From Pseudomonas lurida (GTDB lineage: Bacteria > Pseudomonadota > Gammaproteobacteria > Pseudomonadales > Pseudomonadaceae), in contig NZ_JAAMRE010000027.1 in the NCBI RefSeq assembly GCF_013522705.1, positions 31,466 through 95,465 on the forward strand: a DNA stretch of 64,000 bases. Reading direction: 5' to 3'. The notes beneath the pieces are model-generated. The model worked only from the letters and a program-made list of their open reading frames with translations. It made no database searches and was not told the origin of the DNA. The translations under genes and the position numbers were made by a program. Below, in pieces: positions 18,201 through 26,719 of this stretch; the stretch's first letter is position 1, and each line of letters opens with the position of its first letter.

Positions 18201-20117
18201 GAGCTTCTGGCCTTCCTGGTTGGCGAGCAGCACTTCGAATTCCGCCGGGCCGTCGCCATTGGTTTCCTTGCCGTCAAACAGCCCACGCAGGCCCGGCAGT
18301 TGCTTGGCTGGCCAGATCGGCTGCACCAGGCGCCGAGTGATCGGCCGCCCGCCCGACTCATGCAGGCTGGCCTGCACAATCAATTGCAGCGGCGACTTGG
18401 CCTCGGCCCATTTGCTCTCCATGCTCAGGACTTCATGGCCCTTGGCGTCAAGCACGCTTTCGTCGATCTCGAAGTCCTGGCTCAGATCCTCCTCGGTGAC
18501 GGAGCCGAACTCGTAGCCCGGCAGCGATTTGACCGCCTCGCGCAGCGGCCGCACATACACCTGTCCGCTGATGCGGTTGCCCGAGGCCGGCGCGCCGTAG
18601 AGATAGCGCCCCGTGAGCTGGATCTGCGGGCTGTCCGCCGGGCTCAGCGGCGTGTCGCTGCCCTTGAGTTCCAGGGCCAGGCGTTCGGGCAGGAAGTCTT
18701 CGACCAGGAATTCGTAAAGCTGCGGCTTGCCGTCGCCCAGGTCGAACACCAGTTGCCAGCGCCCGGTCGGCGCTTCACCGGCCAATTGCAGGGCGTATTG
18801 ATAGAGGCCGGATGCGTCGGCATCCCAGACGAATTTGCGGCTGACCTGTTCATCCGGGCGCCGCACTTCGACGCTCACCGGCTGCGGCTTGACCGCGTTG
18901 CCGTCCTTGTCGCGCAGCAAGGCGTTGAGCAGCACGGTTTCGCCGGGGCGATACAGGTCGCGCGGGCCGAACACAAAGAATTGCAGGGGATGGGACGGTT
19001 GGCCGCCGATGTCGAACTCGGCCAGGTCGAGGGCGGCGCTGTCCAGGCGCAGCAGGCTGGTCTGCTCACCTTGCTTGGCCAGCAACACCTGGGCTTTTTT
19101 CGGCAGCGGCAATTGCGCATGGCCGCCCTTTTCGGTCTTGCCCTGGGCCAGCACGCGGCCATCGGCGTCCAGCACTTCCAGGTCCACGTCGTTCAGGGCC
19201 TTGCCGCCTTCCAGGGCCTGGGTAAAGACGTCGAGACGATTGCTGTAGCGATGCACGGAGAGGCCGATGTCACTCAAGGTGAACAGCGTGGCCGGCTGAG
19301 AATAGTTGTAAGTGCCCGATGCTCGCATCACCGCCAGATACACCCCCGGCTGCTGCAATTGCTTGAGGCCAGCAATCGGCAGCAGCAGGGTTTCGCGGGT
19401 GTTGCGCGCCGGGTTGAGGTCGAAACGCCCGCCATAGACCAGGTCGGCCATGGGCAGCAACTCACGGGACTCATAGCTTTGCAGGCTGGTATTGCGCCCC
19501 CACTGAGCCAGGAACGACGGCAGGGACTCGGGCTTGATGCGGAAGAATTCGACGTCGATCTTGTCGACGTTCAGCGCGATCACCGGCAGGCCTTCTGCCA
19601 GGCGCGTCGGCAGCAGGGTGCCGCGACTGGCGAAGCCGACGGTGGCTTGCAGGTCGCGGGTTTCCAGGCGGGCGATGTACTCGGCGGCGAGTTTATTATC
19701 GTTGACGGCCTTGAGCCCGGCGTCGACGGTGAGCACCAGTTTGCGCTGCGGCTCGAGGTGGCGCAGGCGCAGTTCCATGAGGTTGTCGGACAGCTCCCAG
19801 GCGCCGTCGACCTTGCCGGACTTGCTGTCGACCAGATGCAGTTTGTCGGCGAACTTCTGCTCCGGGTCCAGAGGAATGGAGAAGCTCACCGATAACGTGC
19901 TGGCACCGTCCAGCTGCACCTCGGACACGTCCACCACGCTCAACTCACGCCCAGCGTACCGTTGCTTCAGCGCCGCCACATCCACTGCCGCCTTGACCGG
20001 CTTGGGCGCGGTGCTGGTGGCGGCTGCGGGGGCGGTCGGCGCAGCAGGTTTGTCGGAGGAATCGCAGGCACTCAGCAGGGCCAGCGCGCAAGCCAGGAAC
20101 AGTCCTTTGTTAAGCAT
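15216..20117 (-). CDS. Bacterial alpha-2-macroglobulin, periplasmic lipoprotein (YfhM type)
   Basis: 1633-residue protease trap. Lipobox LLSAC (Cys about residue 18) then an Ala/Pro/Thr linker; MG domains through about residue 950; complement-like thioester region with PYGCLEQTASG, the thioester Cys being about residue 1165 and Gln three residues on; all-helical TED domain follows (WLTAYVTDFLLRARDQGF). The intact CLEQ motif distinguishes this from thioester-less paralogues such as YfaS. These proteins covalently capture invading proteases that breach the outer membrane and cooperate with PbpC, encoded downstream. ATG start; the 5' gap of about 200 bp faces a divergent MATE gene. Confidence 0.93.
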   Translation of the reverse strand: MLNKGLFLACALALLSACDSSDKPAAPTAPAAATSTAPKPVKAAVDVAALKQRYAGRELSVVDVSEVQLDGASTLSVSFSIPLDPEQKFADKLHLVDSKSGKVDGAWELSDNLMELRLRHLEPQRKLVLTVDAGLKAVNDNKLAAEYIARLETRDLQATVGFASRGTLLPTRLAEGLPVIALNVDKIDVEFFRIKPESLPSFLAQWGRNTSLQSYESRELLPMADLVYGGRFDLNPARNTRETLLLPIAGLKQLQQPGVYLAVMRASGTYNYSQPATLFTLSDIGLSVHRYSNRLDVFTQALEGGKALNDVDLEVLDADGRVLAQGKTEKGGHAQLPLPKKAQVLLAKQGEQTSLLRLDSAALDLAEFDIGGQPSHPLQFFVFGPRDLYRPGETVLLNALLRDKDGNAVKPQPVSVEVRRPDEQVSRKFVWDADASGLYQYALQLAGEAPTGRWQLVFDLGDGKPQLYEFLVEDFLPERLALELKGSDTPLSPADSPQIQLTGRYLYGAPASGNRISGQVYVRPLREAVKSLPGYEFGSVTEEDLSQDFEIDESVLDAKGHEVLSMESKWAEAKSPLQLIVQASLHESGGRPITRRLVQPIWPAKQLPGLRGLFDGKETNGDGPAEFEVLLANQEGQKLAAPNLKVRLVRERRDYYWNYSDSDGWSYHYNEKFLNLDEQTLNIKAGDTAKVSFQVEWGPYRVEVEDPQTGLVSSLRFWAGYQAQDNTEGGAVRPDQVKLALDKPAYGDGDTANVTVTPPAAGKGYLLVESAEGPLWWQEIDVPAEGKSFAVKLDPKWSRHDLYVSALVIRPGERKANITPKRAVGLLHLPLDRTQRKLGVTLTAPEKMRPKQPLKVKVAARNADGSVPKQVHVLVAAVDVGILNITEYPTPDPYASLFGRKAYGVDQFDIYGQLIEAGQGRLASLAFGGDAALAKGGKRPDTSVTIVALQSAPVTLNDKGEGEVSVNIPDFNGELRLMAQAWSDDRYGMAEARTVIAAPLVAELSAPRFLAGGDQTTLALDLSNLSGKAQKLDVQLSAEGQLELVNAGAQSVELKQGQRTTLRIPVKAWGGLGQGKLKVTVNGLDLPGEQLPPFSREWTLGVRPAYPALLKHYRAVLKNEPWSLPVGTLDQFDASGREALLSLSSRPPLNLGAQISALKAYPYGCLEQTASGLYPSLYADDALLKRLGVKGEPDAERKRKIELGIERLLGMQRYNGSFGLWGADGEEEYWLTAYVTDFLLRARDQGFAVPAEALKKASERLLRYVQERNLIDVDYSDNADHTRFAVQAYAGMVLARSQQAPLGALRSIFERRSDARSGLPLVQLAIALQKMGDQPRADQALLAGLAAQRNTKEWLADYGSPLRDQAMILALLEENDLAKGKREERLFTLSDQLAASPYLSTQERNSLFLAGRLGFAQPEANWQVSLTGSGGVHELNNQQPTLALEGKLLSGDLALSNQGDTPVYQQLTLSGYPQVPPTAGGDNLSIRREYLGMNGQPLNLRNLNSGDLVLVHVAVSAKQRVPDALVVDLLPAGLELENQNLAQSAASLENASSQVKEWRESMQNASLKHQEFRDDRYVAALNLDSDVTTHLLYLARAVTPGTYRVPPPQVESMYRPNWQAVGDTPADLVIKGR

Positions 20118-20324
20118 TGGGGCACTCGTTGTCAGAGGAAACCGGGGCGTGAACTATATATCAGCCCGAGCGGGGCTGGTGTGGCACTGGTCACATTGAC
20201 CGACGGAGGGTGGGTTGGTTCGCAGCCGTTTGAACCCCCCAGCCAAATCCCACAGCCGCCTCCCACATTGGCTCTGCTGCAGGGCTAATGGATGGTTACA
20301 ATGTCGTTCCCCCAAGGAGCCTGC
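20118..20324. other. Divergent intergenic region
   Basis: 207 bp between the starts of the alpha-2-macroglobulin and MATE genes. It holds an AT-rich patch (ACTATATATCAG at 20154) that could be promoter material and a decayed REP-like stretch (CAGCCGCCTCCCACATTGG near 20258). No promoter pair could be assigned with confidence. Confidence 0.4.
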
Positions 20325-21671
20325 ATGTCCACCTTACTGACCGACTGGCGCGACCGCCCCACCCACCGCCGCGTATGGGCCCTGGCTGCGCCGATGATTC
20401 TGTCGAATATCTCGGTGCCGTTGGTTGCCCTGGTCGACAGCATGGTCATCGGCCACCTGCCCCATGCCCACCAACTGGGCGCCGTGGCCGTCGGGGCCAG
20501 CTTGTATACCTTCCTGGCCTGGGCCATGGGGTTTCTGCGCATGGGCTCCACCGGTTTTGCCGCCCAGGCCGCCGGGCGCAAGGATGGTGCGGCACTGCGG
20601 CAAATTCTGCTGCAAGGTTTGCTGCTGGCGCTGGGCCTGGCAATGCTGCTCGGCACCGTGGGCACTCCCCTGAGCCACCTGGCCCTGGAATGGATGCAGC
20701 CCTCGCCCGAACTGAACCAACTGACCCGCGATTTCTTCCACACTCGCCTGTTCGGTCTGCCCGCCGCGCTGGCCAGCTATGCCCTGGTCGGCTGGTTCCT
20801 CGGCACACAGAACGCTCGCGCGCCGCTGGCGATTCTGCTGACCACCAACTTGGTGAACATCGCCTTGAACCTGTGGTTTGTGCTGGGTTTGGATTGGGGC
20901 GTGGTCGGCTCCGCCCGCGCCTCGGTGATCGCCGAATGGACCGGTGCCCTGCTCGGCCTGGCCCTTACGCAAAAGGCCCTGCGCGCCTACCCCGGGCATA
21001 TCGCCTGGGCCGCATTGAAACGATGGGAGAGCTGGCGCCCGTTGCTGGCGGTGAACCGCGACATCTTTATCCGCAGCCTGGCGTTGCAGTCGGTGTTTTT
21101 CATGATCACCGTGCAAGGCGCACGCCTGGGTGACGCCACCGTGGCGGCCAACGCGCTGCTGCTCAACGGCCTGCTGCTGACCGCCCACGCCTTGGACGGC
21201 CTGGCCCACGCCGTCGAAGCCCTGTGCGGCCACGCCATCGGCGCCCGCGACCGGCAATCCCTGCACCGTTCGCTGGTGGTGGCCGGCGGGTGGTCGCTGA
21301 TTGCCAGCCTCGGCTTTGCGCTGTTGTTTACATTTGCCGGCCACCTGTTTATCGCGATGCAGACCGATATCCCCAGCGTGCGCGAAACGGCTGATATCTA
21401 CCTGCCTTACCTGGCGGTATTGCCGTTGATTGCGGTGTGGAGTTATTTGCTGGATGGCTTGTTTATCGGTGCAACACGGGCTCGGGAGATGCGCAACGCA
21501 ATGCTGCTGACGGTGCTGATGGTGTCACCGTTTGCCTGGGCATTGCAGGGGCTGGGCAACCACGGCTTGTGGATAACCTTCCTGCTGTTCATGGCGATGC
21601 GCAGCCTGACGCTGTGGGCGATCGCCTGGCGGCTGAACCGGCAGGAACAATGGATCGGCACCCGTCATTAA
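20325..21671 (+). CDS. MATE family efflux transporter (DinF-like)
   Basis: 448-residue membrane protein of 12 predicted helices with two MatE repeats; the N-terminus (LAAPMILSNISVPLVALVDS, IGHLP) is typical of the DinF branch. It probably exports cationic drugs or metabolites using Na+ or H+ gradients. The ATG at 20325 is chosen because AAGGAG lies 5 bases upstream; an in-frame ATG 33 bases earlier lacks a good ribosome-binding site. Substrate cannot be inferred. Confidence 0.88.
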   Translation: MSTLLTDWRDRPTHRRVWALAAPMILSNISVPLVALVDSMVIGHLPHAHQLGAVAVGASLYTFLAWAMGFLRMGSTGFAAQAAGRKDGAALRQILLQGLLLALGLAMLLGTVGTPLSHLALEWMQPSPELNQLTRDFFHTRLFGLPAALASYALVGWFLGTQNARAPLAILLTTNLVNIALNLWFVLGLDWGVVGSARASVIAEWTGALLGLALTQKALRAYPGHIAWAALKRWESWRPLLAVNRDIFIRSLALQSVFFMITVQGARLGDATVAANALLLNGLLLTAHALDGLAHAVEALCGHAIGARDRQSLHRSLVVAGGWSLIASLGFALLFTFAGHLFIAMQTDIPSVRETADIYLPYLAVLPLIAVWSYLLDGLFIGATRAREMRNAMLLTVLMVSPFAWALQGLGNHGLWITFLLFMAMRSLTLWAIAWRLNRQEQWIGTRH

Positions 21672-21767
21672 TCCCCTACCTGTTACTTCTGACAGGTTAC
21701 AAACCGACGACCCGGGGGTTGAATAGCCAGGGAGGTATCCACCCCCTACCTTCCTGGAGAGTCGAAT

Positions 21768-22091
21768 ATGAACATCACAAAACACATAAGCGTTACCGCA
21801 CTATGGATCGTCACAGCGTGCACCCTGGCAACGATCGCCGGATGCACCGCTGGAGGCCCCAACAGCGTTGAGGGAACCATGCGGGTAAGCAATGCCGGCA
21901 GTTCCACTGTACTCGTCAGCCAGCATTCTGACGTCCACCCCCTTGCGCCGAACGCAACAATCGACCTACCTATCAATAGCTTCGGATTAACCGTAATGCC
22001 GGCCAATAGCAACCGCGACAAGATTGACCGGTTCAACCTCAAGTTCAATCCCGGCGGCTGTTCGGTCAACTTGTGCGTCGTCGTATATTGA
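21768..22091 (+). CDS. Small lipoprotein of unknown function
   Basis: 107 residues with a signal sequence and lipobox IAGC (Cys26). The mature part is short and Ser/Asn/Val-rich, with two cysteines near the C-terminus (GGCSVNLCVVVY) that could form a disulfide. ATG with TGGAGAG 6 bases upstream. Its GC content looks lower than that of neighbouring genes, suggesting recent acquisition or low expression. It converges on speA, with which it shares a terminator. No family recognised. Confidence 0.65.
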   Translation: MNITKHISVTALWIVTACTLATIAGCTAGGPNSVEGTMRVSNAGSSTVLVSQHSDVHPLAPNATIDLPINSFGLTVMPANSNRDKIDRFNLKFNPGGCSVNLCVVVY

Positions 22092-22154
22092 CCGTTTACT
22101 TATCGCTGCGCAGATGAAAGGTGCCTTGGAACCGGCACTTGACCGCCAACTCCA

Positions 22155-22190
22155 TAAAAAAGGGCCGCAGTGTTAACTGCGGCCCTTGTT
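22155..22190 (-). terminator. Rho-independent terminator of speA, possibly bidirectional
   Basis: Perfect stem AGGGCCGCAG / CTGCGGCCCT with a TTAACA-type loop. On the minus strand it is followed by a run of T (AAAAAA at 22156-22161 on plus), as expected for termination of speA; on the plus strand it is followed by TTGTT, a weaker tail for the small lipoprotein gene. Confidence 0.85.
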
Positions 22191-22206
22191 AAACGCTAAA
22201 CCGGTA

Positions 22207-24120
22207 TCAGGAGGACAGGTACGAAGACCGCGTCAGCCCCAGACGCAACGCGTCGAGGAACTGGGTACGCTCCGATGCGCTGATCTTGGCGCTGGCGCAC
22301 TTATCACGGTAATGCGTCATCAACTCCTCCGGCGACAAATGCACATAGCGCAGCATGTCTTCGATGGTGTCGTGGGTTTCGATCCCGGCGCTGTACACCG
22401 AGCCGTCTTCACGCTGGTAGATGTTCACCGAGTCGGTATCGCCGAACAGGTTGTGCATGTCGCCGAGGATTTCCTGGTAGGCGCCGACCAGGAAAATACC
22501 CAGCAGGTAGTCCTCGCCTTCGTTCAGGGCATGTACCGGCAGGCTGGTTTCGATGCTCTGTTCGTCGACGTATTGTTTGATCTTGCCGTCGGAGTCGCAG
22601 GTCAGGTCTTGCAGCACGGCGCGGCGCAGCGGCTCCTCGTCCAGACGGTGCAGCGGCAGGATCGGCAGCACCTGGCCGATGGCCCAGGTGTCCGGCAGGC
22701 TCTGGAACACCGAGAAGTTGCAGATGTACTTGTCGGCCAGCTTGTCGTTGAGTTCGTCCAGCACCTGGCGGTGCGAGCGTTGACGGGCTTTCAACGAGTT
22801 ATGCAGGCGACGGCACACGGCGAAGTAGCATTGTTCGGCCAGGGCCTTTTCCGCCAGGGTCAGTTTGCCGTCGGCGTACTGGGCGGCCACGTCGCTCATG
22901 TAGTGGGTGGCGCGCCAGTAGGTTTCGGTGACCATCTCAATGTCGGTCGGGCCCAGCAGATCCACCAGCCATTGCACGGTTTCCGGCAGGCTTTCCTTGT
23001 TTTCGATCAGCGGGATTTCGTCGTTGTGTTTTTCGACGTCGGTTACCTGCACCACCAGCATGGCGTGGTGGGCGGTCAGCGAGCGACCGCTTTCGGAGAA
23101 GATGTGCGGATGCGGCAGGCTCTGCGCGTCGCAGAATTCCTTGAGCATGCCCACGACCACGCCGGCGTAGTCGTCCATGTCGTAGTTGATGGAGCTGGCG
23201 TTACGCGAGTGGGTACCGTCGTAATCCACACCCAGGCCACCGCCGACGTCGATGTGATCCACCGGCAAACCGAGGTTGCGCAGCTCGCCGTAGTACCGGA
23301 TGGCTTCCTTGAAACCGTGCTGGTAGTCCGCCAGGTTGGCGATCTGCGAGCCCATGTGAAAGTGCAGCAGGCGAATGCCCTGGTCCAGCCCGGCGGCGCG
23401 GAAGCGCTCGACCACGGAGAGCAGTTGCGCGGCCGACAAACCGAACTTGGACTTCTCGCCACCGGTGTCCGCCCATTTGCTCGAAGCCAGGGACGACAAG
23501 CGCACGCGCAGGCCAACCTGAGGCTTGACCTTGAGGCTCGCCGCCTCTTCGATCACCAGGCCGACTTCGGATTCTTTTTCGATCACGATAAATACGTTGT
23601 GGCCCAACTTCTGGCCCATCAGCGCCAGGCGGATGAACTCACGGTCCTTGTAACCGTTGCAGACGATGGTGCCGCCTTTTGGTGCCAGCGCCAGCACGGC
23701 CAGCAGCTCGGGTTTGGAGCCGGCTTCCAGGCCGATGGAGACGTTCTGCGTGGCGATGATGTTTTCGATCACCGCTTCCTGCTGGTTAACCTTGATCGGG
23801 TACAGCGCGGTGTACTGGCTCTGGTATTCCAAGCGCGCAATGTTAGCGTCGAATGCACCGGTCAGTTGGCGCACGCGGTCTTGCAGGATATCGGGAAAAC
23901 GCACCAGCAGCGGCAGCGACAGGCCGCTCTTGCGCAACTCGTCGACCTGCTCGTAGAGATCGACGGGCGTGCTGTCGGGACCGTTCGGACGGACTTCAAC
24001 GCGACCGGCATCATTGATCGCGAAATACCCGGCCCCCCAATGGCGAATCCCGTAAACACTGCGGCTGTCCGCAACTGTCCATTGGCTGCCATCGTCTTTG
24101 CGTGTGCGTCGTACGGACAT
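22207..24120 (-). CDS. speA: Biosynthetic arginine decarboxylase SpeA
   Basis: 637 residues, usual length for the family. PLP-dependent fold III enzyme converting arginine to agmatine, the first step of the agmatine route to putrescine. PLP-lysine region YPIKVNQQEAV (about residue 110), phosphate-binding and substrate motifs HFHMGSQI, GGGLGVDYDGT, and CDSDGKIKQY with the C-terminal active-site Cys. ATG start, 141 bp downstream of the sui1 stop on the same strand. Confidence 0.96.
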   Translation of the reverse strand: MSVRRTRKDDGSQWTVADSRSVYGIRHWGAGYFAINDAGRVEVRPNGPDSTPVDLYEQVDELRKSGLSLPLLVRFPDILQDRVRQLTGAFDANIARLEYQSQYTALYPIKVNQQEAVIENIIATQNVSIGLEAGSKPELLAVLALAPKGGTIVCNGYKDREFIRLALMGQKLGHNVFIVIEKESEVGLVIEEAASLKVKPQVGLRVRLSSLASSKWADTGGEKSKFGLSAAQLLSVVERFRAAGLDQGIRLLHFHMGSQIANLADYQHGFKEAIRYYGELRNLGLPVDHIDVGGGLGVDYDGTHSRNASSINYDMDDYAGVVVGMLKEFCDAQSLPHPHIFSESGRSLTAHHAMLVVQVTDVEKHNDEIPLIENKESLPETVQWLVDLLGPTDIEMVTETYWRATHYMSDVAAQYADGKLTLAEKALAEQCYFAVCRRLHNSLKARQRSHRQVLDELNDKLADKYICNFSVFQSLPDTWAIGQVLPILPLHRLDEEPLRRAVLQDLTCDSDGKIKQYVDEQSIETSLPVHALNEGEDYLLGIFLVGAYQEILGDMHNLFGDTDSVNIYQREDGSVYSAGIETHDTIEDMLRYVHLSPEELMTHYRDKCASAKISASERTQFLDALRLGLTRSSYLSS

Positions 24121-24261
24121 CGAAGTCCCCTATAAATGAAGTCGAAGGCACCGCCTCGGGTTCGAGGCCGGCGCAGTCTAAAGAATGAAAATGACGATTT
24201 GCCTGTAAGAGAGGTAGACCCCACTCGCAGGACAGAGTTTAGACACAGGTCGGGAAGAGGC

Positions 24262-24633
24262 TCAGCCGCCGGACTTCTTGGCCTTGTAACCAAGCTTGAT
24301 CAGCTCGGCCAACAGCAGTTCGACGTGATCGCCCTGAATCTCGATGATCCCGTCTTTCAAGGCGCCACCGGTGCCACAGCGCTTTTTCAGCGTGGTGGCC
24401 AGCTCCTTGAGCGGCTCCGCGGCCAACGGCACGCCGGTGATGGTGGTCACCGTCTTGCCGCCACGGCCCTTGCTCTCGCGGCGCACGCGGGCGATACCGT
24501 CGCCTTCCGGGATCAGGGTCTGTTTGCAGATGCAGGCGTCCACGGGCTGACGACAGTCCGGGCAGTGGCGACCTGCGTCGGTGGAAAATACCAGGCCACC
24601 AAGGGCGGCGAAGGATGCGGCTTTTTTGGCCAC
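24262..24633 (-). CDS. SUI1/eIF1-family translation factor (YciH-like)
   Basis: 123 residues. A four-cysteine zinc-ribbon-like N-terminus (CPDCRQPVDACIC) is followed by the SUI1 domain (about 45-120: GGKTVTTITGV, LKKRCGTGGALKDG, EIQGDHVELLLAELIKLGY). It may influence start-codon selection in translation. The GTG at 24633 is preferred because AAGAGG sits 7 bases upstream; the in-frame TTG at 24639 is too close to that site. Same neighbour order (speA, sui1, nudix) is found in P. aeruginosa. Confidence 0.88.
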   Translation of the reverse strand: MAKKAASFAALGGLVFSTDAGRHCPDCRQPVDACICKQTLIPEGDGIARVRRESKGRGGKTVTTITGVPLAAEPLKELATTLKKRCGTGGALKDGIIEIQGDHVELLLAELIKLGYKAKKSGG

Positions 24634-24813
24634 CGGCAATCCTCTTGGGAGGACAAAGACTGATCGGCCCTCGTAACGGACGACCGACCGCGAAGCCCCA
24701 CTCAGGCAGGGGCAGCGCTACCGACACGCCAAGGCGGTTCGGGTGAAAAGTCGCGCAGTGTAACGGCAAAAAGCACGCTTGCTAAGAGCCAAATAGCGCC
24801 AATTCATGCAAGT

Positions 24814-25353
24814 TTAGCGACGCAAGGCCAGATAGCGGCGCAGGCCCTCCTGGGCATCCGGGCAATACGGTTTTTGCTCAGCTTCCTTCAAGACCGTCTC
24901 GACGGGCAAAAAACGCGCTTCCATGACTTCTTCAGGCTGCAGGCGCAGGGGCCCATCCCACACGGCGGAGTAGGACGTGCACCAGAGCCGGCTGCCGTCC
25001 TGCTCGAAATAGAAATGGTCATGCTCGGTCAACGCCACGCCACTGACTCCGAGTTCCTCCTCCAGCTCGCGGGCCGCCGATTCACCATAAGTCTCACCGG
25101 CCGCGACCATCCCACCGGCCGCAGTGTCCCAGAATCCTGGATACAGGGCTTTGCTCAGAGTGCGGCGGTGCACGCAGAGCTCACCGGCGCGGTTGAACAG
25201 GAAGATAAAGGTGCAACGGCCGATAAGGCCGCGCTTGCGCAAGTCTGACCTGACCAGATGGCCGAGCAGGTTGTCCCGCTCATCCACCCAACAGATCAGT
25301 TCAGCATCGGAGGCCACCCGGTGAGCGGCCTCCCGTGGAGTAACGTCCATCAT
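24814..25353 (-). CDS. NUDIX hydrolase (YfcD-like)
   Basis: 179 residues. Nudix box within GGMVAAGETYGESAARELEE (G-x5-E-x7-RE-x2-EE pattern). The N-terminal half resembles isopentenyl-diphosphate isomerase/YfcD-type enzymes (RSDLRKRGLIGR; VHRRTLSKALYPGFWD). It probably hydrolyses a nucleoside-diphosphate derivative; substrate unknown. The ATG shares its A with the upstream DUF2333 stop (TGATG), so translation is probably coupled. Confidence 0.86.
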   Translation of the reverse strand: MMDVTPREAAHRVASDAELICWVDERDNLLGHLVRSDLRKRGLIGRCTFIFLFNRAGELCVHRRTLSKALYPGFWDTAAGGMVAAGETYGESAARELEEELGVSGVALTEHDHFYFEQDGSRLWCTSYSAVWDGPLRLQPEEVMEARFLPVETVLKEAEQKPYCPDAQEGLRRYLALRR

Positions 25354-26420
25354 CAACCCTGGTTGAGGAGCTGACGCAAATCGATCACTGCAGCGTTTGC
25401 CCGGGAAATGTAATTGGCCATCACCAACGAATGGTTCGCCAGTACGCCGAAGCCACTGCCGTTAAGAATCATAGGACTCCAAACCGGTTCCTGCGAGGCT
25501 TCCAGCTCACGAATGATCTGGCGCACGCTGACCGTGGCGTTCTTCTTGGCCAGTACGTCGGCGAAGTCGACTTCAATCGCACGCAGCAGGTGAGACAAGG
25601 CCCAGGCCTGACCACGGGCCTCATAGAACACGTTGTCGATCTGCATCCATGGAGTTTCCACCACTTCTTCATCGACCTGCGGTACTTCACCCGGTGCCAG
25701 GGCTTCGGTTTTCAGCGCGGTATTGAGCTTGACCCGGCCGACGCTGGCCGACAGGCGCTGCGACAACGAACCCAGGCGAGTAGCCACATCCCCCAGCCAG
25801 TTGTTCAGGTTGTCGGCACGGGCGTAGAACAAGGCGCCGCGCTGGTTGGGGTCGGACAGACGCGCTTCATAACGGCTGAGGGAATTGATCCCTTCCTGGT
25901 ACTCGGACTCACTGGATGGCAGTACCCAGCTTTTGTTATCGAAATTGAAACGCGGCTCGGCCTTGGCCAGATCGGCGTCTTCGGCGGACTGCGACTGAGA
26001 GCGGGCGAAGTCTTTACGCAGAGCGCGGGTCAGGTCCCGCACCTGCACCAGCACGCCGTACTCCCAGCTGGGCATGTTGTCCATCCACAGACCAGGCGGG
26101 AAACGATCGTTGGAAATATAACCGCCGGGCTTGTTAAGCAGCGTGCCGACCACGCTCTTGAGGGTTTCGACGGTGGTGAAGCCCACCACCATCTGCTTGC
26201 CGTCCTTTTCGGCGGCGATCTGCGCATTTTGCTGCACCGGAAACAGCGCAGGCTCTTCGCTCCAGTACCAACCCAGAGCGCCGGTGACCAGCAGGTACAC
26301 GCCGAGCAGGCTGAGTACCGCACGGCTCATCAGCAGCGTACGAAAATAGCCGCGGTTGGTTGACTTGGGCTCAGGCACAGGGCCTTTGGCACTGCCTGCA
26401 CGGTTTTTCCAGTCCAGCAT
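25353..26420 (-). CDS. DUF2333 family inner-membrane protein
   Basis: 355 residues: short cytoplasmic N-terminus, one membrane helix (about 30-50, AVLSLLGVYLLVTGALGWYW), then a large, mostly helical periplasmic domain with the DUF2333 pattern (GGYISNDRFPPGLWMDNMP; EYGVLVQVRDLTRALR; ARGQAWALSHLLRAI). Function unknown. It overlaps the nudix gene by one base and is divergent from gcbA. The arrangement is conserved in Pseudomonas. Confidence 0.88.
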   Translation of the reverse strand: MLDWKNRAGSAKGPVPEPKSTNRGYFRTLLMSRAVLSLLGVYLLVTGALGWYWSEEPALFPVQQNAQIAAEKDGKQMVVGFTTVETLKSVVGTLLNKPGGYISNDRFPPGLWMDNMPSWEYGVLVQVRDLTRALRKDFARSQSQSAEDADLAKAEPRFNFDNKSWVLPSSESEYQEGINSLSRYEARLSDPNQRGALFYARADNLNNWLGDVATRLGSLSQRLSASVGRVKLNTALKTEALAPGEVPQVDEEVVETPWMQIDNVFYEARGQAWALSHLLRAIEVDFADVLAKKNATVSVRQIIRELEASQEPVWSPMILNGSGFGVLANHSLVMANYISRANAAVIDLRQLLNQG

Positions 26421-26719
26421 GGCGATATCCTTTCAATCACTTGAGTTCATGCACTTGAATTGATGGCGTGCGTTCAAACACTCCGACCACAACCCTACCC
26501 CATCGTGCCCGTCGGCGCGGCGCTTTTATCCAAACTGGCGCACCGGCCGTGTTCGACTATAAAGGATGCACGCTTTTGCACCCACGCGACCAGCCAGTCA
26601 TTAACTGAATAGCAAAGACACGCAGTTAATTGACGTATGACACTCATCCGCTTGATCAAGAGGTGCTAGCATAGAGCCATCAGTCGCCCTCAGCATGCAC
26701 CCTCACCAGTAGTCAGGAT
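26421..26719. other. Divergent intergenic region between DUF2333 and gcbA genes
   Basis: 299 bp with no open frame I can support. The gcbA-proximal half is AT-rich (GTTAATTGACGTATGACAC near 26627 and GTGCTAGCATAGAGCC near 26662), so promoters for both directions probably lie here, but I could not pair -35 and -10 boxes convincingly. Confidence 0.4.

Noticed and set aside
16275..19895. A 1206-residue open frame on the plus strand
   Set aside because: It is fully antisense to the alpha-2-macroglobulin gene, whose domains, thioester motif and lipobox are clear; it is a GC-rich shadow.
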